A stretch of DNA of 64,000 nt from Aphrocallistes beatrix (Eukaryota; Porifera; Hexactinellida; Sceptrulophora; Aphrocallistidae). Position numbers and translations under genes: made by a program. Positions 1-10,923 of this stretch are shown here, piece after piece. Positions within the stretch are counted from its first letter, which is position 1, and every line of letters starts with the position of its first letter. Below the pieces are notes generated by a model. That model was not told where the DNA came from, ran no database searches, and worked only from the letters and a program-made list of their open reading frames with translations. The stretch is from assembly GCA_963281255.1 (NCBI GenBank), contig OY725498.1:3286001-3350000 (forward strand). The letters are read 5' to 3'.

Positions 1-149
1 CACAGCATATAGTAGTCTCAGATGTAGCTGCAGAAAACAAGCACTCAACTGTTCCCAAGCATACGGACGATACCAAGATGACAACTGTTGCAATATGAAA
101 GAAGGAATTGCATCGGATGATGAAACCGAAGATGAAATTGAAATTTGAA
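1..149 (+). pseudogene. C-terminal tail of a Cys-rich TE-type protein (partial at window edge)
   Basis: An open frame enters from the window edge and stops with TGA at 147-149. It reads as a Cys-rich knot (C-S-C-R-K, then C, then a CC-N pair about 20 residues later) followed by an acidic tail (SDDETEDEIEI). From memory, a Cys-rich tail followed by acidic residues ends the large multi-copy protein family represented at 40053-44606, so this may be the 3' end of a third copy. Only about 48 codons are visible and no catalytic residues are present, so the assignment rests on cysteine spacing alone. It could belong to another zinc-binding TE protein. Confidence 0.4.
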
Positions 150-247
150 CATATCAATCCATCTATGCCACCTAAATTTTCAATTCTTATATTTCATAGG
201 AGTTAAAAAAACAAAATAAAATTTTAGAGTATGTTTACTGTTAAAAA

Positions 248-897
248 TACATAGGGCATTCCAAGAATAAGGTCATTAAAACCCTCGCCTGGCTAGGTCT
301 CAAAAGTATAAATAGAGAAAACCCCACTTTCATTTTCACTTTCAGTTCACTTTCAATGTACTTTCATTTTCACTTTCAACATTCCTAGCCAACCGCGGGA
401 TAAAAGGTGAAATAATTAAGAACCAATGTGAAAAAGTAATCGGGAGGTGTTCAATAGTATTGCTCGTGTTGAAAAAATATCATGCCACTTTTAGTAGATT
501 TTTTGTCAATTTTCGCCACTCAAAAAGTGGGACAAAAATGGTAGTAAACCACTTCAAAACACAATTATTCCCTCAGCCTCAAACTATAATACTGCAGAGA
601 ATTCAATCTATATGTTAGTTGATGCGTAGAATTGGATGGAGGGATCAGTTTTAATCTAAATCTGCTCAGAACTGAAATATATCAAAGGGGACCCCAAAAT
701 CACGTTCAAAGGCAGTGCCCTAAACCGATGCACAAAAATCTAATATAGGAACCACAATAATTGTCCTTTTAAATAAACCAATATATAAATTGGAAGCTGA
801 TCTCCTAAGGAATACAATGAACAAATTGAAAATATCCTATTTTCATTCTCATTTGAAATACAGATTTGGGACGAGAACTTTTGGAATGCCCTATGTA
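248..897. mobile_element. MITE-like element with perfect 16-bp inverted ends
   Basis: The 16 bases at 248-263 (TACATAGGGCATTCCA) are exactly reverse-complemented at 882-897. The ~650-bp interior has no convincing coding frame and includes a nested short repeat at 281-395. No clear target duplication was seen, so the superfamily is unknown. Confidence 0.6.
281..395. repeat. Short interspersed repeat, 'TATAAATAGARAAACCCC' family
   Basis: Shares a core (ATAAATAGA-AAACCCC followed by CACTTTCATTTTCA) with 51120-51218 in the opposite orientation, and more weakly with 5554-5672 and 52301-52423. The related copies end in short inverted repeats. Probably a small MITE family of about 100 bp. Confidence 0.5.
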
Positions 898-1106
898 CAT
901 GAATACCCCCAGCCACAAACCATAATATGTTAAAACTAACGTTTAGACCATTTATATTATCAAATTCGTACTCAGCAAGCATAACCGAGAAAAACAAGGG
1001 GTCTCTCGATATGCATCATACCAAATTTGGAGATCGGAATTTTTACATTCCAGGTTGTTGCTACGGAGGGCCTAAAATTCTTTGCTCAAAATATAGTCAA
1101 TATATA

Positions 1107-1571
1107 TCCTTACTATTAAAACTCGATTAATGTGTGTGTATATATATATATATCTATCTGTAACGAAATGATTAAAGAAACTGCCGGGCGTAGAAAGCTG
1201 ACTTTTGGCATGTGGAAGTATTTTGGCTATGGCTCCAGTAAGTTCTGAGCCAGAGCAAAATGTCGACTCATCATGGAATTATGACGTCATTGTCACATTT
1301 TATACTAACATGCTTCACATATGATACAACTATCATCAAAAAATGATGACTCATCACTTTTTTATAACGTCATTATTACTCATCAAAATTTTAAAAATTG
1401 ATATTTTAGGATTTTTCGTGCGATATCGATTAGAACAGTGGGACAGACGTATTTAGTGATGTTATCTCCCTTATAATTAACCAGTGTGACCTCAGGCGAA
1501 CGAAGGGAGCCTCCGGCGGACACAAAGTGTCCGCCAGCCGCGCAGCGCAAGCAAGCGAAGCGCGCTGTATA
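1107..1571 (+). mobile_element. GC-ended short repeat (non-autonomous), forward copy
   Basis: Begins with a 27-bp arm (TCCTTACTATTAAAACTCGA...), then a TA-rich tract, then the core: GTAACGAA-TGATTRAAGAAACTG at one end and a GC-rich hairpin end (GGCGGACACAAAGTGTCCGCC, then GCAAGCAAGCGAAGCGCGC) at the other. Contains TGACGTCA-type boxes. The same core recurs at 21123, 21624, 22236, 25838, 29733, 31269, 57239 and 57790, and its halves flank the large coding element at 39235-44924. Confidence 0.75.
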
Positions 1572-1581
1572 TATATATAGA

Positions 1582-1980
1582 CAGTCGAACCTGCTATAAC
1601 GGCCACTCTATATAACGGTCACCTGTCTATAGCGGTCACCAATGAACAGTCCCGTCCTAAATTCCATAATATTGAACCTGTGTATAGCGGTCACCTGCTC
1701 AACGCGGCCAGCGGCCACCCGTTTGTAGTCCCTTACTCACCCTAAAACTGTGTATAACGGCCTTCACCATTTTCACCTTTTTATGTGTTTATTTCAGGAC
1801 CTGTTACGAACGATAAACAAGTTTCATGTAATTACTTCAAGTAATGGATTTCAAAGAATCCATTACTTGAAGTAATTTGATATTTATGATTAAGACAATC
1901 AACTGTATATAACGGTCACCTGTGTATAACGGCCAATTTTGTCCAGTCCCTTGGGTGGCCGTTATATACAGGTTCCACTG
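1582..1980. mobile_element. pogo/Tigger-type MITE
   Basis: Inverted ends CAGTCGAACCTGCTATAACG / (complement of) CAGTGGAACCTGTATATAACG are flanked by TA. The interior repeats 'TATAACGGTCACCTG' blocks. CAGTNGAACCT ends and TA targets are typical of pogo/Tigger. No coding capacity. A related copy lies at 14883-16057. Confidence 0.8.
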
Positions 1981-2040
1981 TATATATATATATATATATC
2001 AAATTGCCGGAAATTTGATGCTGAGGACGAATATGACATA

Positions 2041-4408
2041 CAGTAGAACCTCTACAAGTGGGGGAGGTTGGGCCGGCTAGCATGATGATACTCCCCCATT
2101 CCCCACTTATGATTCCAATTGTAATATTCCCATAAAACAAGCTTGCCTTAGTATTACTATGAGAATTCTCTATTCTACTTTCCCTAAAATTTATTATTAC
2201 TTTCTTATGATTTAGTAATTTTGGTTGATCTGTTTACGCGTATTTTATATATATAAGTACACGGATACGTATATAATTATATATATATTATCGAAAGATA
2301 TGCCTACAATTTCGCAGAATTATCTATGTAGTAATTTCAAATGCTATCCTTACTTATATTCATTTCATCATTTTTTCAAAAATACTTCAATATTATATAT
2401 TATATACATAATGGAAAATCAGAGTTCAGGTGGTTCGAAGAGAGAGCAACTAGATTTGTTAGAGAAACGTTCAATGGCATTGGAGCTAAGAAAGGGAATG
2501 ACAGAGTCCGAAGCGGTCAGGAAATATAACTCGAGTAAAGGTACTGTGGGAAAAGTTCGCAAGGATATGGAAAAGTTATTGTCTATGGACCCTGAATTCA
2601 GCAAAAGGGGTACTAAGAGGAAGAGTCAAGTTAAATCTGATGATCTTGAGGCATATGTAATGAACTTTGTAAAACGCTGCCGTCACTGGCCCAATGATCT
2701 GCAATGCAGCTGAGATATTTGCTGAGAAAGAGTTAGGAGTAGAATTCAAAGCTTCTCAAGGTTGGCTCGAAAAATTCAAGCAGAGGAACCAACTGATCTG
2801 CATGTCGCTACAAGGTGAGAGGGCATCTGCGCCCATCGCTAATGCTGAAGAATTCAAGTCTAGATTACCTGGCATATTGGAGAATTATGAAGCTAAAAAT
2901 ATTCTGAACGGAGATGAAGTAGGACTGTACTACCTGCAATCTGGTCGTAAGACTATTTTATGCAAGGGAGATGATCCAGCTGGTACAAAAATGGATAAAA
3001 AGAGGCTTACTCTATACATCGTGGCGGCAATGGATGGGCATATGGAACAAGTGACGGTAATAAATACAGCCCTCAAACCCCGTGCGTTTAAGAAGATAGA
3101 TTATGATTATAATCGATTGCCAAACTGCATCCAATGGAGAGCCAGCAGAAAAGGATGGATGACCAGTGAGTTATTTTCTGAGTGGATTTTGTCTTTTAAC
3201 AATCAAATGGCCTTCCAAAAGAGACACATTCTTCTTTTTTTAGACAACTTTGCAGGACATCAATGTGGTTATCACGATGCTGAAAGTTTACTGACTCATG
3301 TGAAAGTGAAGTGGCTTCCCGCTAACTGTACTTCTATAGTTCAGCCTGTGGATCAGGGTATTGGGTGTGCCTTGAAAATTCGCTTTCGAAAATATCTTCA
3401 TGAGCATATGGGAACAATGCTTATGATGGACAAAGATCCAATTGACGGTATTGATGTTCTTCGGGCATGTGTATGGATTTCCCGAGCTTGGAATACCCTT
3501 CATAACTCTAACACTGTGAATCGCTGCTTTGAGAAAGCTGGTTTTATGCAACATGACCCGGAGAATCCTATCCACAATCCAACCGAAGATGAAACCATCC
3601 AAATACCTTATGAGGAACTAGCTCTCATGCAAGAAGAAAACGAAATGGCTAATCCTTCCGAATATGTAGATGTAAATGTTCTAATGAATGAAGAGCTGGA
3701 GGATGAATCAATGAGTATAGAGAATGAGTTACTTGAGGAATCTTTTGAGAGCTTGGATAATATCACTGAACCTCCACTAGTGAGTGCCAGAGAAGCAACT
3801 CGTATCCTGTTCGATTTGGAGACATTTTTCTTACACCATTCTATGCATGTAGAAGCAGATTGGGTTTCAAGCACAATTAGAAAAACAAAGATCATTGTCG
3901 AAAAAAGTTTGAAACAGAGCAAGATTGATACGTTTTTCCCTTCAGACTAATACTATATAACAAGGGTTCATACTTATCAGTAGCCATTTTAGATTTTAGT
4001 ACGTACATTGTTTGGTACATTGTTTAGTACATTAATCAGTACATTAGTAGATAAAACAAAGAATGGTTTATTAAGGGTGTAATGATATGATAAAGGGTTG
4101 ATTTGTGAGGCACGAAATTTCCAGCAAATGGTATAGCACAATCCCAAGTTCCGATTCATCTGTGAACGGTTGTTTTGATTAATATCCAATTTCGCATAGA
4201 AAAACTCCTATCATATTCCCCACATATAGAGGTTAATCTTAGTATCGTGAGGTATTATTAGCCTAAAAGTCACCCCCATTCCCCGCATAATGGCACTTCC
4301 CCACTTATGGAGGTTTATCTGTATGGAAATGAGCAAAGATGTCAAAAAATTGCCCCACTTATAGAGGTCCCCCCACATATAGAGACCCCACTTATAGAGG
4401 TTCTACTG
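2041..4408 (+). mobile_element. Tigger (pogo-type) DNA transposon, near full length
   Basis: Inverted ends CAGTAGAACCTCTACAAGTG (2041) and the complement of CAGTAGAACCTCTATAAGTG (ending 4408), bounded on both sides by TA (2039-2040 and 4409-4410), the expected target duplication. The subterminal region repeats 'CCCCACTTATAGAGG' units near 4340-4400. It carries one transposase frame (2411-3950) broken by a single frameshift. Confidence 0.92.
2411..3950 (+). pseudogene. Tigger/pogo transposase (CENP-B-type HTH + DDE_1), one frameshift
   Basis: DDE transposase that would cut and paste the surrounding element. The start ATG at 2411 follows the AT-rich leader and opens MENQSSGGSKREQLDLLEKR; residues ~20-60 form a psq/CENP-B-like helix-turn-helix (SKGTVGKVRKDMEK). 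The frame is lost near 2690 at CACTGGCCCAATGATC, where removing one base restores continuity into MICNAAEIFAEKEL. The second part has a CENP-B-type region (ASQGWLEKFKQRNQL) and the DDE_1 core: D in NGDEVGLYY, D in LLFLDNFAGH and D in IVQPVDQGIG. An acidic C-terminal tail follows, ending TAA/TAG-type at 3950. All three catalytic acids are present, so loss of function comes from the frameshift alone unless that base is a sequencing error. Confidence 0.9.
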
Positions 4409-5553
4409 TATAAACTGATTTGCAATCATTTGAAGGTTATATCTCAGTTTTCAAAACCGGCGATTTTTATAGTCCGGGGTCAACGACAGGATCGTTGCAA
4501 ATCGCTTTCTGATATTCCGAATTCGGTAAACTTTTAGCATTATACTCCTAAGACATAATTCAACGCAAAAATGCAATAAAACAATTTCTTGCAATTTGTT
4601 GGGGTCATGCATCATAATGACCTGACATAAGTTGTTTCAACACTTGGTTATGTTAATTAACTATAGACTTTCTATTTTTGGTAATCTGAAGACATGTGTT
4701 GGTAATTTGACAACATTGTTGGTAATTCGACAACATGATCTTGTCAGTAATTTACATGTATTTCTGTTGGTAATTTGCAGCACTTCCAAACAGAATATTC
4801 TAGTTCTGAAATATAATCAATAAGGACCAGTGTTATATTCTTCTTTTGAATTCATGAGGGAGCATGTGATTCATTTCGCCAGCCACTCAAGGGGATAAAT
4901 ATCCGAGACAGTAATCAAAAATATTTTCATGGGGGGAGAGCAAGCCCTCCTGAAGGGGTGACGAGTTGTAAAGTTATGGTATTTCAACGGCCCGCTAATT
5001 GGAGAATTTTGTCCGTACAGTGTGAACATTTGGTTATAACCTTTAGAAGGATTGTCCGATTTGAAAAACTTTCCGGAGAGAATGAAGATTATTTTAATCT
5101 AAAGTACTATTTTAATCTAAAGTACTCCTTTAGCACAATAACTTTGATTTCAAAATTATACAGAATAAAAAATCTCAAAGGAGTTAATTATATAAAAAAC
5201 ACCTATTTTCGAAAGCAGAAAGTCTGTCTCCTCTACAAAATGAGCTGCACAGAAATTTGAAATCACGAAAAAATTGACTTTTAATGTAGTAGTTATGATG
5301 CATCAACATAAAAGAGTTCAGTTTTGGAGCATTATTGTATTTTAAAGCATCGTGACTAGCTTAAAAGTCATTTTTCAAAACCAAACATTTTGAAGAGAAT
5401 ACGACGGAGGGAGGGTCTTTGTGAGCAAATAAAATTTGGATAAACTGGAATCCCTTGAAGTTCCCGGGCGTTATGTTCTTGAGAATTGCCGAAACGGCAA
5501 ATCCTCCTAAAGCGAGAAGTTAGGTACCTAGTATTCTAGATGATTCATTAATA
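4409..5553. other. No gene recognised; degenerate tandem motif at 4676-4790
   Basis: AT-rich sequence without a supportable coding frame. Four imperfect copies of 'TTGGTAATTTGACAACAT' occur between 4676 and 4790, and an 18-bp direct duplication (ATTTTAATCTAAAGTACT) lies near 5092-5127. Nothing else was identified. Confidence 0.5.
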
Positions 5554-5672
5554 ACCCTTCGTTGTCCTTGGAATGTGTCGCGTCATTTCCGGTTTAAGCC
5601 ATTTTGGACGGGAAAGCCATAAAAATTTGGGGTATTCACTATAAATAGAAAATACCCCAAGGCAACCGAGGA
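5554..5672. mobile_element. Small MITE with imperfect inverted ends
   Basis: Ends CCTTCGTTGTCCTTGG and the complement of CCTCGGTTGCCTTGGG bracket about 110 bp containing GGTTTAAGCCATTTTG and CTATAAATAGAAAATACCCC. A reverse-oriented relative lies at 52301-52423, sharing GGCTTAAACCGGAAATGACG. Confidence 0.6.
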
Positions 5673-6470
5673 TTTAAAGTAGCATCCATAATATCCCAAA
5701 TGATATTCTGTTCTTTAAGTAAAAAGGACAAATGAAGCTACGGTCATAACCTAAGGTTTCACAGTAACTTGCGGATTTTGGACTAGGGTTGCGGTAGAAG
5801 ATAGTTAAACTAATACATGAACTGGCTTAAATTATCAACTAAGCAAAATAGAGCTTAAGAATGTATTGCCAGCATTTAATAAATATAGTGTCAAAGTACC
5901 TATATCCGTTGTTAAAATATAGATTAGTCACCATATGATTGTGCAATAGGTTATATTTGTGACAAATTTAGTGACTTCTAGAGGCCGTTTAAAGGCACTT
6001 CGGAGTGTTTTTATTATAAAATGTGTTGTATAAAACTGAGATGTGAATGGGTTAATACAAAAATTTGGCAAGAATGGTAAATTGTCTAATAACTCGTAAA
6101 CCATTAAATTTAGACGTCGAAATTATATTATCACTTAATAGGAAAGTTTATTCGCTATCAAATAGAATTACATTTGGATGTCTAGTTCTTGTGGCTTTCA
6201 AGATATGACCCCAACTGAGCAAAACACGTCTCCATAGAAACACTGGAATGTAGAAACATTCCATGAAAAAAGTCCAAATGTTTCCTATTAAAACATTCAC
6301 ATCTCAATTTTATGCTAAAAAATGTATAATAAAAACACTGCCCTTCAATGATGGCCTCTGAAAATCACTAAATTTGTCACAAATATAACTTATTGCGCAA
6401 TCATATGATAACTAATCAAAATTTTGCAAAGGTTATGGGTATTTTGACACCATATTTATATATGCTGGTA

Positions 6471-7776
6471 CGAGGGGTGCCCGATAAGTTTTTAGCCTTG
6501 ATTCGAAAACAGCATTATAATAGAATGCATTATTATAATTGTTCAAAATACTCTCCTCCAGCTTTAATACACTTGTCCATTCTGCAAAACCAACTATCAA
6601 AAGCTTCGGCGAACTCATTTTCTCGGATGTCCTCCAAAGCCTCTGATAATGCTGACCGCACTTCATCATTGCTGCTGAAAACCCTCCCCTTCAACTTCTT
6701 CTTAATACGAGGAAAGAGCCAGAAGTCACATGGAGCTAAATCTGGGCTGTAGGGTGGGTGAGATAATTCCTCGAAGCCAGTTTCTTCAATTAATTTCCTT
6801 GTTTTCAGGGCCTTATGTGAACTTGCATTATCATGATGCAGCAGTAAACCCCTTGTCCCATCTTCTGGTCGCATTTTATGAACATTTTGAATGAGTTCTG
6901 GGAGGCAACTAGTGGTGTACCATTCTGAAGAGACTGTTTTGCCACTCTCTAGTGCAACTACTGCACGAATACCTTTAGGATCAAAGAATATTGCATACAT
7001 TTGCTTCTTAGAATACTGACTTTTCCTAACTTTTTGAGGGGGAGGTTCACCTATTGGAGTCCACTGACGGCTCTGCTCTTTGGATTCTGGGTCATAATGA
7101 TAAATCCATGTTTCATCACCCGTAATCACTTTGGAAACCAGAGGAGAAGTGCCTTTTTTGAATTTTGACTTCATTTTCTTGCACCAATCAATTCGGGCCA
7201 CTTTCTGCTCAGGTTTGAGCAAATGAGGAATCCACCTTGCACAGACTTTTGTTAAGTGTAGAATTTCGTGTAGGATGAATTGGATCACATCATTACTGAT
7301 ACCCAACTCGTACTGAATCTGTCTATAGGTTATGTGCTTATCATTAAGTACCAACTTCTCAATTGCGCTGATGTTCTCTGGGGTCGAAGCAGTCAACGGC
7401 GACCCTGGTCTAGGTTTGTCAGTAAGGTCAAAATTTCCTCTTCTAAACTCTCTGTACCAGTTTTTTACAGTAGCAAGAGATGTAACATCGTTACCGAAAG
7501 CTTGTATTAACTGTTGGTAACAATCATCAATTGTTTTATCCATTTTAAATTGAAAAAGAATAATTGCCCGAATTTGCTCTTTTGTGAGGATAATATTTTC
7601 AGTAATATTTGCCTGAGCCATCATACAAAATGTAGCAAAACTTCAGAAAAATATAAAGTAGAGAGCTAGGATTTACAGAGTCAGTTAGTAAAGTATCGAG
7701 TTATAAGAAAAATGTATGGTTCGTTAATAATGACTTAATATATGTTCAAGGCTAAAAACTTATCGGGCACCCCTCG
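6471..7776 (-). mobile_element. mariner element, complete, inserted in foldback copy 1
   Basis: 1,306 bp with perfect ~31-bp inverted ends (CGAGGGGTGCCCGATAAGTT...) and TA on both sides (6469-6470, 7777-7778). Encodes one full-length minus-strand transposase. Perfect ends plus an open frame point to recent activity. Confidence 0.95.
6533..7624 (-). CDS. mariner transposase (DD34D), full-length open frame
   Basis: 363-residue transposase that would bind the 31-bp ends and move the element by cut and paste. N-terminal residues ~13-110 form the paired helix-turn-helix region (LTKEQIRAIILFQFKM; TVKNWYREFRRG; DKPRPGSP). The linker has the WIPHLL form of the mariner WVPHEL signature. Catalytic residues are D in VITGDETWIYHYDPE, D in LLLHHDNASSH and D in YSPDLAPCDFWLFP; 34 residues separate the second and third D, the classic mariner DD34D. 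Length is close to the family's usual ~345. There is no internal stop or frameshift. The start at 7624 is the first of two adjacent Met codons and lies ~150 bp inside the element's end. Probably silent or host-regulated; no promoter elements beyond the end repeats can be identified. Confidence 0.95.
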   Translation of the reverse strand: MMAQANITENIILTKEQIRAIILFQFKMDKTIDDCYQQLIQAFGNDVTSLATVKNWYREFRRGNFDLTDKPRPGSPLTASTPENISAIEKLVLNDKHITYRQIQYELGISNDVIQFILHEILHLTKVCARWIPHLLKPEQKVARIDWCKKMKSKFKKGTSPLVSKVITGDETWIYHYDPESKEQSRQWTPIGEPPPQKVRKSQYSKKQMYAIFFDPKGIRAVVALESGKTVSSEWYTTSCLPELIQNVHKMRPEDGTRGLLLHHDNASSHKALKTRKLIEETGFEELSHPPYSPDLAPCDFWLFPRIKKKLKGRVFSSNDEVRSALSEALEDIRENEFAEAFDSWFCRMDKCIKAGGEYFEQL

Positions 7777-7915
7777 TAATACATTTCTAAGCTCTATTGT
7801 GGTGGATAATGGTTTAAGGCAGTTCATGTATTAGTTCAACCATCTTCTACCGCTTCCCTAGTCCAAAATCCGCAAGTTACTGTGAAGCCCTATAAGCAGT
7901 AAGCTATGCTACGGT

Positions 7916-8907
7916 CAATAAAGTTTATACCATGTTGAGTCAGTCTCTGAATAATGAAAATGCTACCGTAGTTGGATTTGGTTAGGCAATAATGAGAGCT
8001 AATAAGTGGATATATACTACTGATAACATAATTAATTACACCAAAACTATCTATTATAATGTGAGAAAATCTTCCAAAACTTTGTTAATCAACTAGCACA
8101 GGTAACGATTGATGCTGTCTTTAAACGATGTGAGTCATAGGGTTTTTTTAAGGATTTGCTCAGAGGGCCCTGCAAAAGATTAGAGGCCCCTTACCTGTAA
8201 TACTACATTTTATGATATTCAGTACATTACGAATGTTAAGAAATTAGAGGTCCTTTTGGGCCCTCTAATTTAGCTTAAAAAAAACACTGGAGGTGACATT
8301 GATAGGACTGTCAAAGTACAAAATGGAATGCTCAGTTAGATAAATATCAAATTGTTCTTCATATTCCATTTTGCTTCTCAATATATTGTACATTCTAATA
8401 TTTAGATTCGAAGTAATTATTAGAGAATATTCAGATAGCATGGTGAAAAATTTGCACGAGTAACAACTTCATCTGGAATAGCAGTTCTTCTCTACAAGAC
8501 AATTCATTTTGGATTAAGGATGCCCGCCTCGAAACCTGAGCCTAACGTAAAACATGCCAAAGTTTATCGATGATTTCATTGTATTACGTAGTGGTCTACC
8601 ATCTAATCGTACTAGTTAGACGGTAGCTATTTTGATTCTTATAAGTTTAACCTCGAAAGTTTAGAGTTACTAAAATTGAATATTAATGTAGGGCTTTTGA
8701 CGCATTTATCAGTTAGTTTTAACTTAATTGATATATTTTGAGATATGGACCTCAACATTGTTTCGGCTTCTTTGAAGATTATTATATTGAGAACAGGGGG
8801 GATGGCTCTAAGCAAAAAATGAGAATATCGTTCAAACGAAGTATATATAGAAAATTTGAATAAATCCTTACTATTAATAGTCGATTAATGTATATTTATA
8901 TATATAT
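7916..8907. other. No gene recognised; short palindromic MITE-like block at 8135-8289
   Basis: AT-rich. At 8135-8289 the text GGGTTTTTTTAAGGATTTGC...AGAGGGCCC is mirrored by GGGCCCTCTAATTTAGC...AAAAAACACTGG, a probable small MITE. A 27-bp arm (TCCTTACTATT...) with TA repeats at 8864-8907 abuts the next element. Confidence 0.5.
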
Positions 8908-9395
8908 ACTCGAACCGGACAAAAGTATTTGAAATCCTTACTATTTTCCATCATAATTAGTTATAAAGTGGGTCTATTCATGAGTGAAATGTTATCAAAC
9001 TGTTACAGATATTGTGATTTCGATTTCAAATTCATATTCTACATATTCGAATTACTCAGGTTAGATGCAGGTTAGATATTGATGTATTCATTTCCAAGGC
9101 TAAGATGCATCAAACTGTGCCACTTTGTGCCACTCCACGTCATCATGCCTAATGGTAATGGGAGTGAAAAGTGGCACAAAGTGACATAGATTGATAATAA
9201 TTCAACTTATGAATGTAGTATATAGCAATAGAAGGCTTCAAACCTGAGTAATTCGAATGTGTAGAATATGAATTTGAAATCGAAATTCCAGTATCTGTCA
9301 CAGTTTGATTACGCTTCTCTCCATGAATAGACCCACTTTATGACTAGTTAAGATGGAAAATAGTAAGGATTTCAAATACTTTTGTCCGGTTAGAG
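8908..9395. mobile_element. Palindromic Tc1/mariner-type MITE (family M1)
   Basis: 488-bp almost complete palindrome: ACCGGACAAAAGTATTTGAA at the left is mirrored at the right, and inner blocks (GATTTCGATTTCAAATTCAT; TGCCACTTTGTGCCAC / GTGGCACAAAGTG) also pair. TA lies at both borders. Relatives at 25328-25810 and 56277-56755 share ends of the form 'GGACAAAAGTATTCGTACACC'. No coding capacity. Confidence 0.8.
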
Positions 9396-10420
9396 TATTA
9401 TATATATATATATTTACTATACTTGTCAAAAAAAAATGAAAGATAGTTAGCTTACAAGATTTGTGCATTCCTGATGTTTGTTTCCGTAAATGAAAGCATT
9501 AATGAGGTTTCTGCATTGGTTTCAGAAATAAAAACTTGTGGGGCAAATATCTTTAAACCTAGATTTGTTGAAATAAGTGGGAGATAAATATAATTCCAAT
9601 AAATTGGGATTATTACAATAACCATAGCCTACCGTACATAAAGCCATACGGTAAAGTTGAAATATAGTACCAGGGATACAGTGGTAAGTGGGCATTTGCA
9701 ACCGATCATAATTTTGAATACCAGGAATACTTGATTTATTAATTATTCATTCATGTTTATCTCTATTTTAAACTATTATGTATGCGTACGATATTACGCA
9801 TAATTTTTTCATTTTCTTGTCCTTACTATTAGTCGATTGGATTACTAACTATTAGATACTAATTCTAAAGATCCAAATTCCAAACAGTTGGTCAGCTCCA
9901 GTTGGGAGAGCAACTACAACGACACAGACGATAGTTTTCAAAATTGCAACATATCCCGCTGAACCAAAACAAGCTTGGATCCGGGCTCTAAGCCGCGAAA
10001 ATGTTGATGACATGAAGGTAGTGCGAGCGATTGTATTAATTAATTAAGCATCTCATGTGGAGAAAACATAGAAGCCACACAAAGTTCCCAAGGGATACGG
10101 AACGTTCACGGAGGTACCTCGTGTAAAGTCTAAGTTGTTGTTCTATGTTTGCTGTCTGGATGTCCATCTTCTTATTTGACATCAAAAACGAATGCGGTCT
10201 CGCTTGTCGTGTGACTCAAGAGAAGAACTGATGAATAAAACATACACATGAACGTATTTCTGAGAAAGAAGAAACAGACAAATAAGATCAAGACGCTACA
10301 GGATCTAAATGTAGTGATTCCCATTTCCTTACCAAATGATTAGTCAGCATTGTACTGAGATAATCTTACCACATATATCATCCCCATTGTGTAAGGGAAA
10401 TATTTCAATTAACCTCTAGC
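9396..10420. other. No gene recognised
   Basis: AT-rich unique-looking sequence; a degenerate arm of the TCCTTACTATT type occurs at about 9820. No frame, exon or repeat could be supported. Confidence 0.4.
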
Positions 10421-10923
10421 TATAACCTACTACATATAAGGTCTCACAGTAACTTGCGAATTTTGGACTAGGGATGCGGTAGAAGATTGAACTAATACAT
10501 AATGCCTTAAATCATTAACCACGCACAATATAGCTTAAGAATGAATTACCAACATATACAAATATGGTATCAAAGAACCCATATCCATTGTTAAAATTTA
10601 GATCAATTATCATATGATTGTGCAATAGGTCATATTTGTGACAAATTTGTGGACTACGAAATAACAAGGACGGAGCTGCATTTTAAAAAAACCAATGGAT
10701 ATGCTAGAAATACATTGGTAGCACAAAACAAATTTAACTCAGCATAATCAATTTTAAAAAAATATTAAGTTATCACTTTCAACTAGATGACATTGTCACC
10801 ATTGACAAAGTTATGCAAGCAGACGGAAGCTTTAGTGAAAGATCACGCAAAAGACCCAAGCTTCGTCCAAATGCCGTTCCTGTACTCTTGCCTGGATGTC
10901 CGACCTATCTTTGAACTGAGTCA

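Larger units (their letters stand above)
5745..7908. mobile_element. Foldback (long inverted repeat) element, copy 1, hosting a mariner
   Basis: Flanked by a perfect 7-bp duplication CTACGGT (5738-5744 and 7909-7915). The two arms are ~450-500 bp inverted copies of each other; characteristic text includes ACAGTAACTTGCGGATTTTG, CATATTTATATATGCTGG and ATTTGTGACAAATTTAGTGA. Outer bases are a decayed form of CATAGCCTACTGTATATAAG. A mariner (6471-7776) sits in the right arm at TGCTGG-TA-ATACATT. No coding region of its own. Confidence 0.85.

Noticed and set aside
1916..2140. 74-residue minus-strand frame over the Tigger MITE
   Set aside because: Built from MITE ends and the adjacent Tigger end; no domain.
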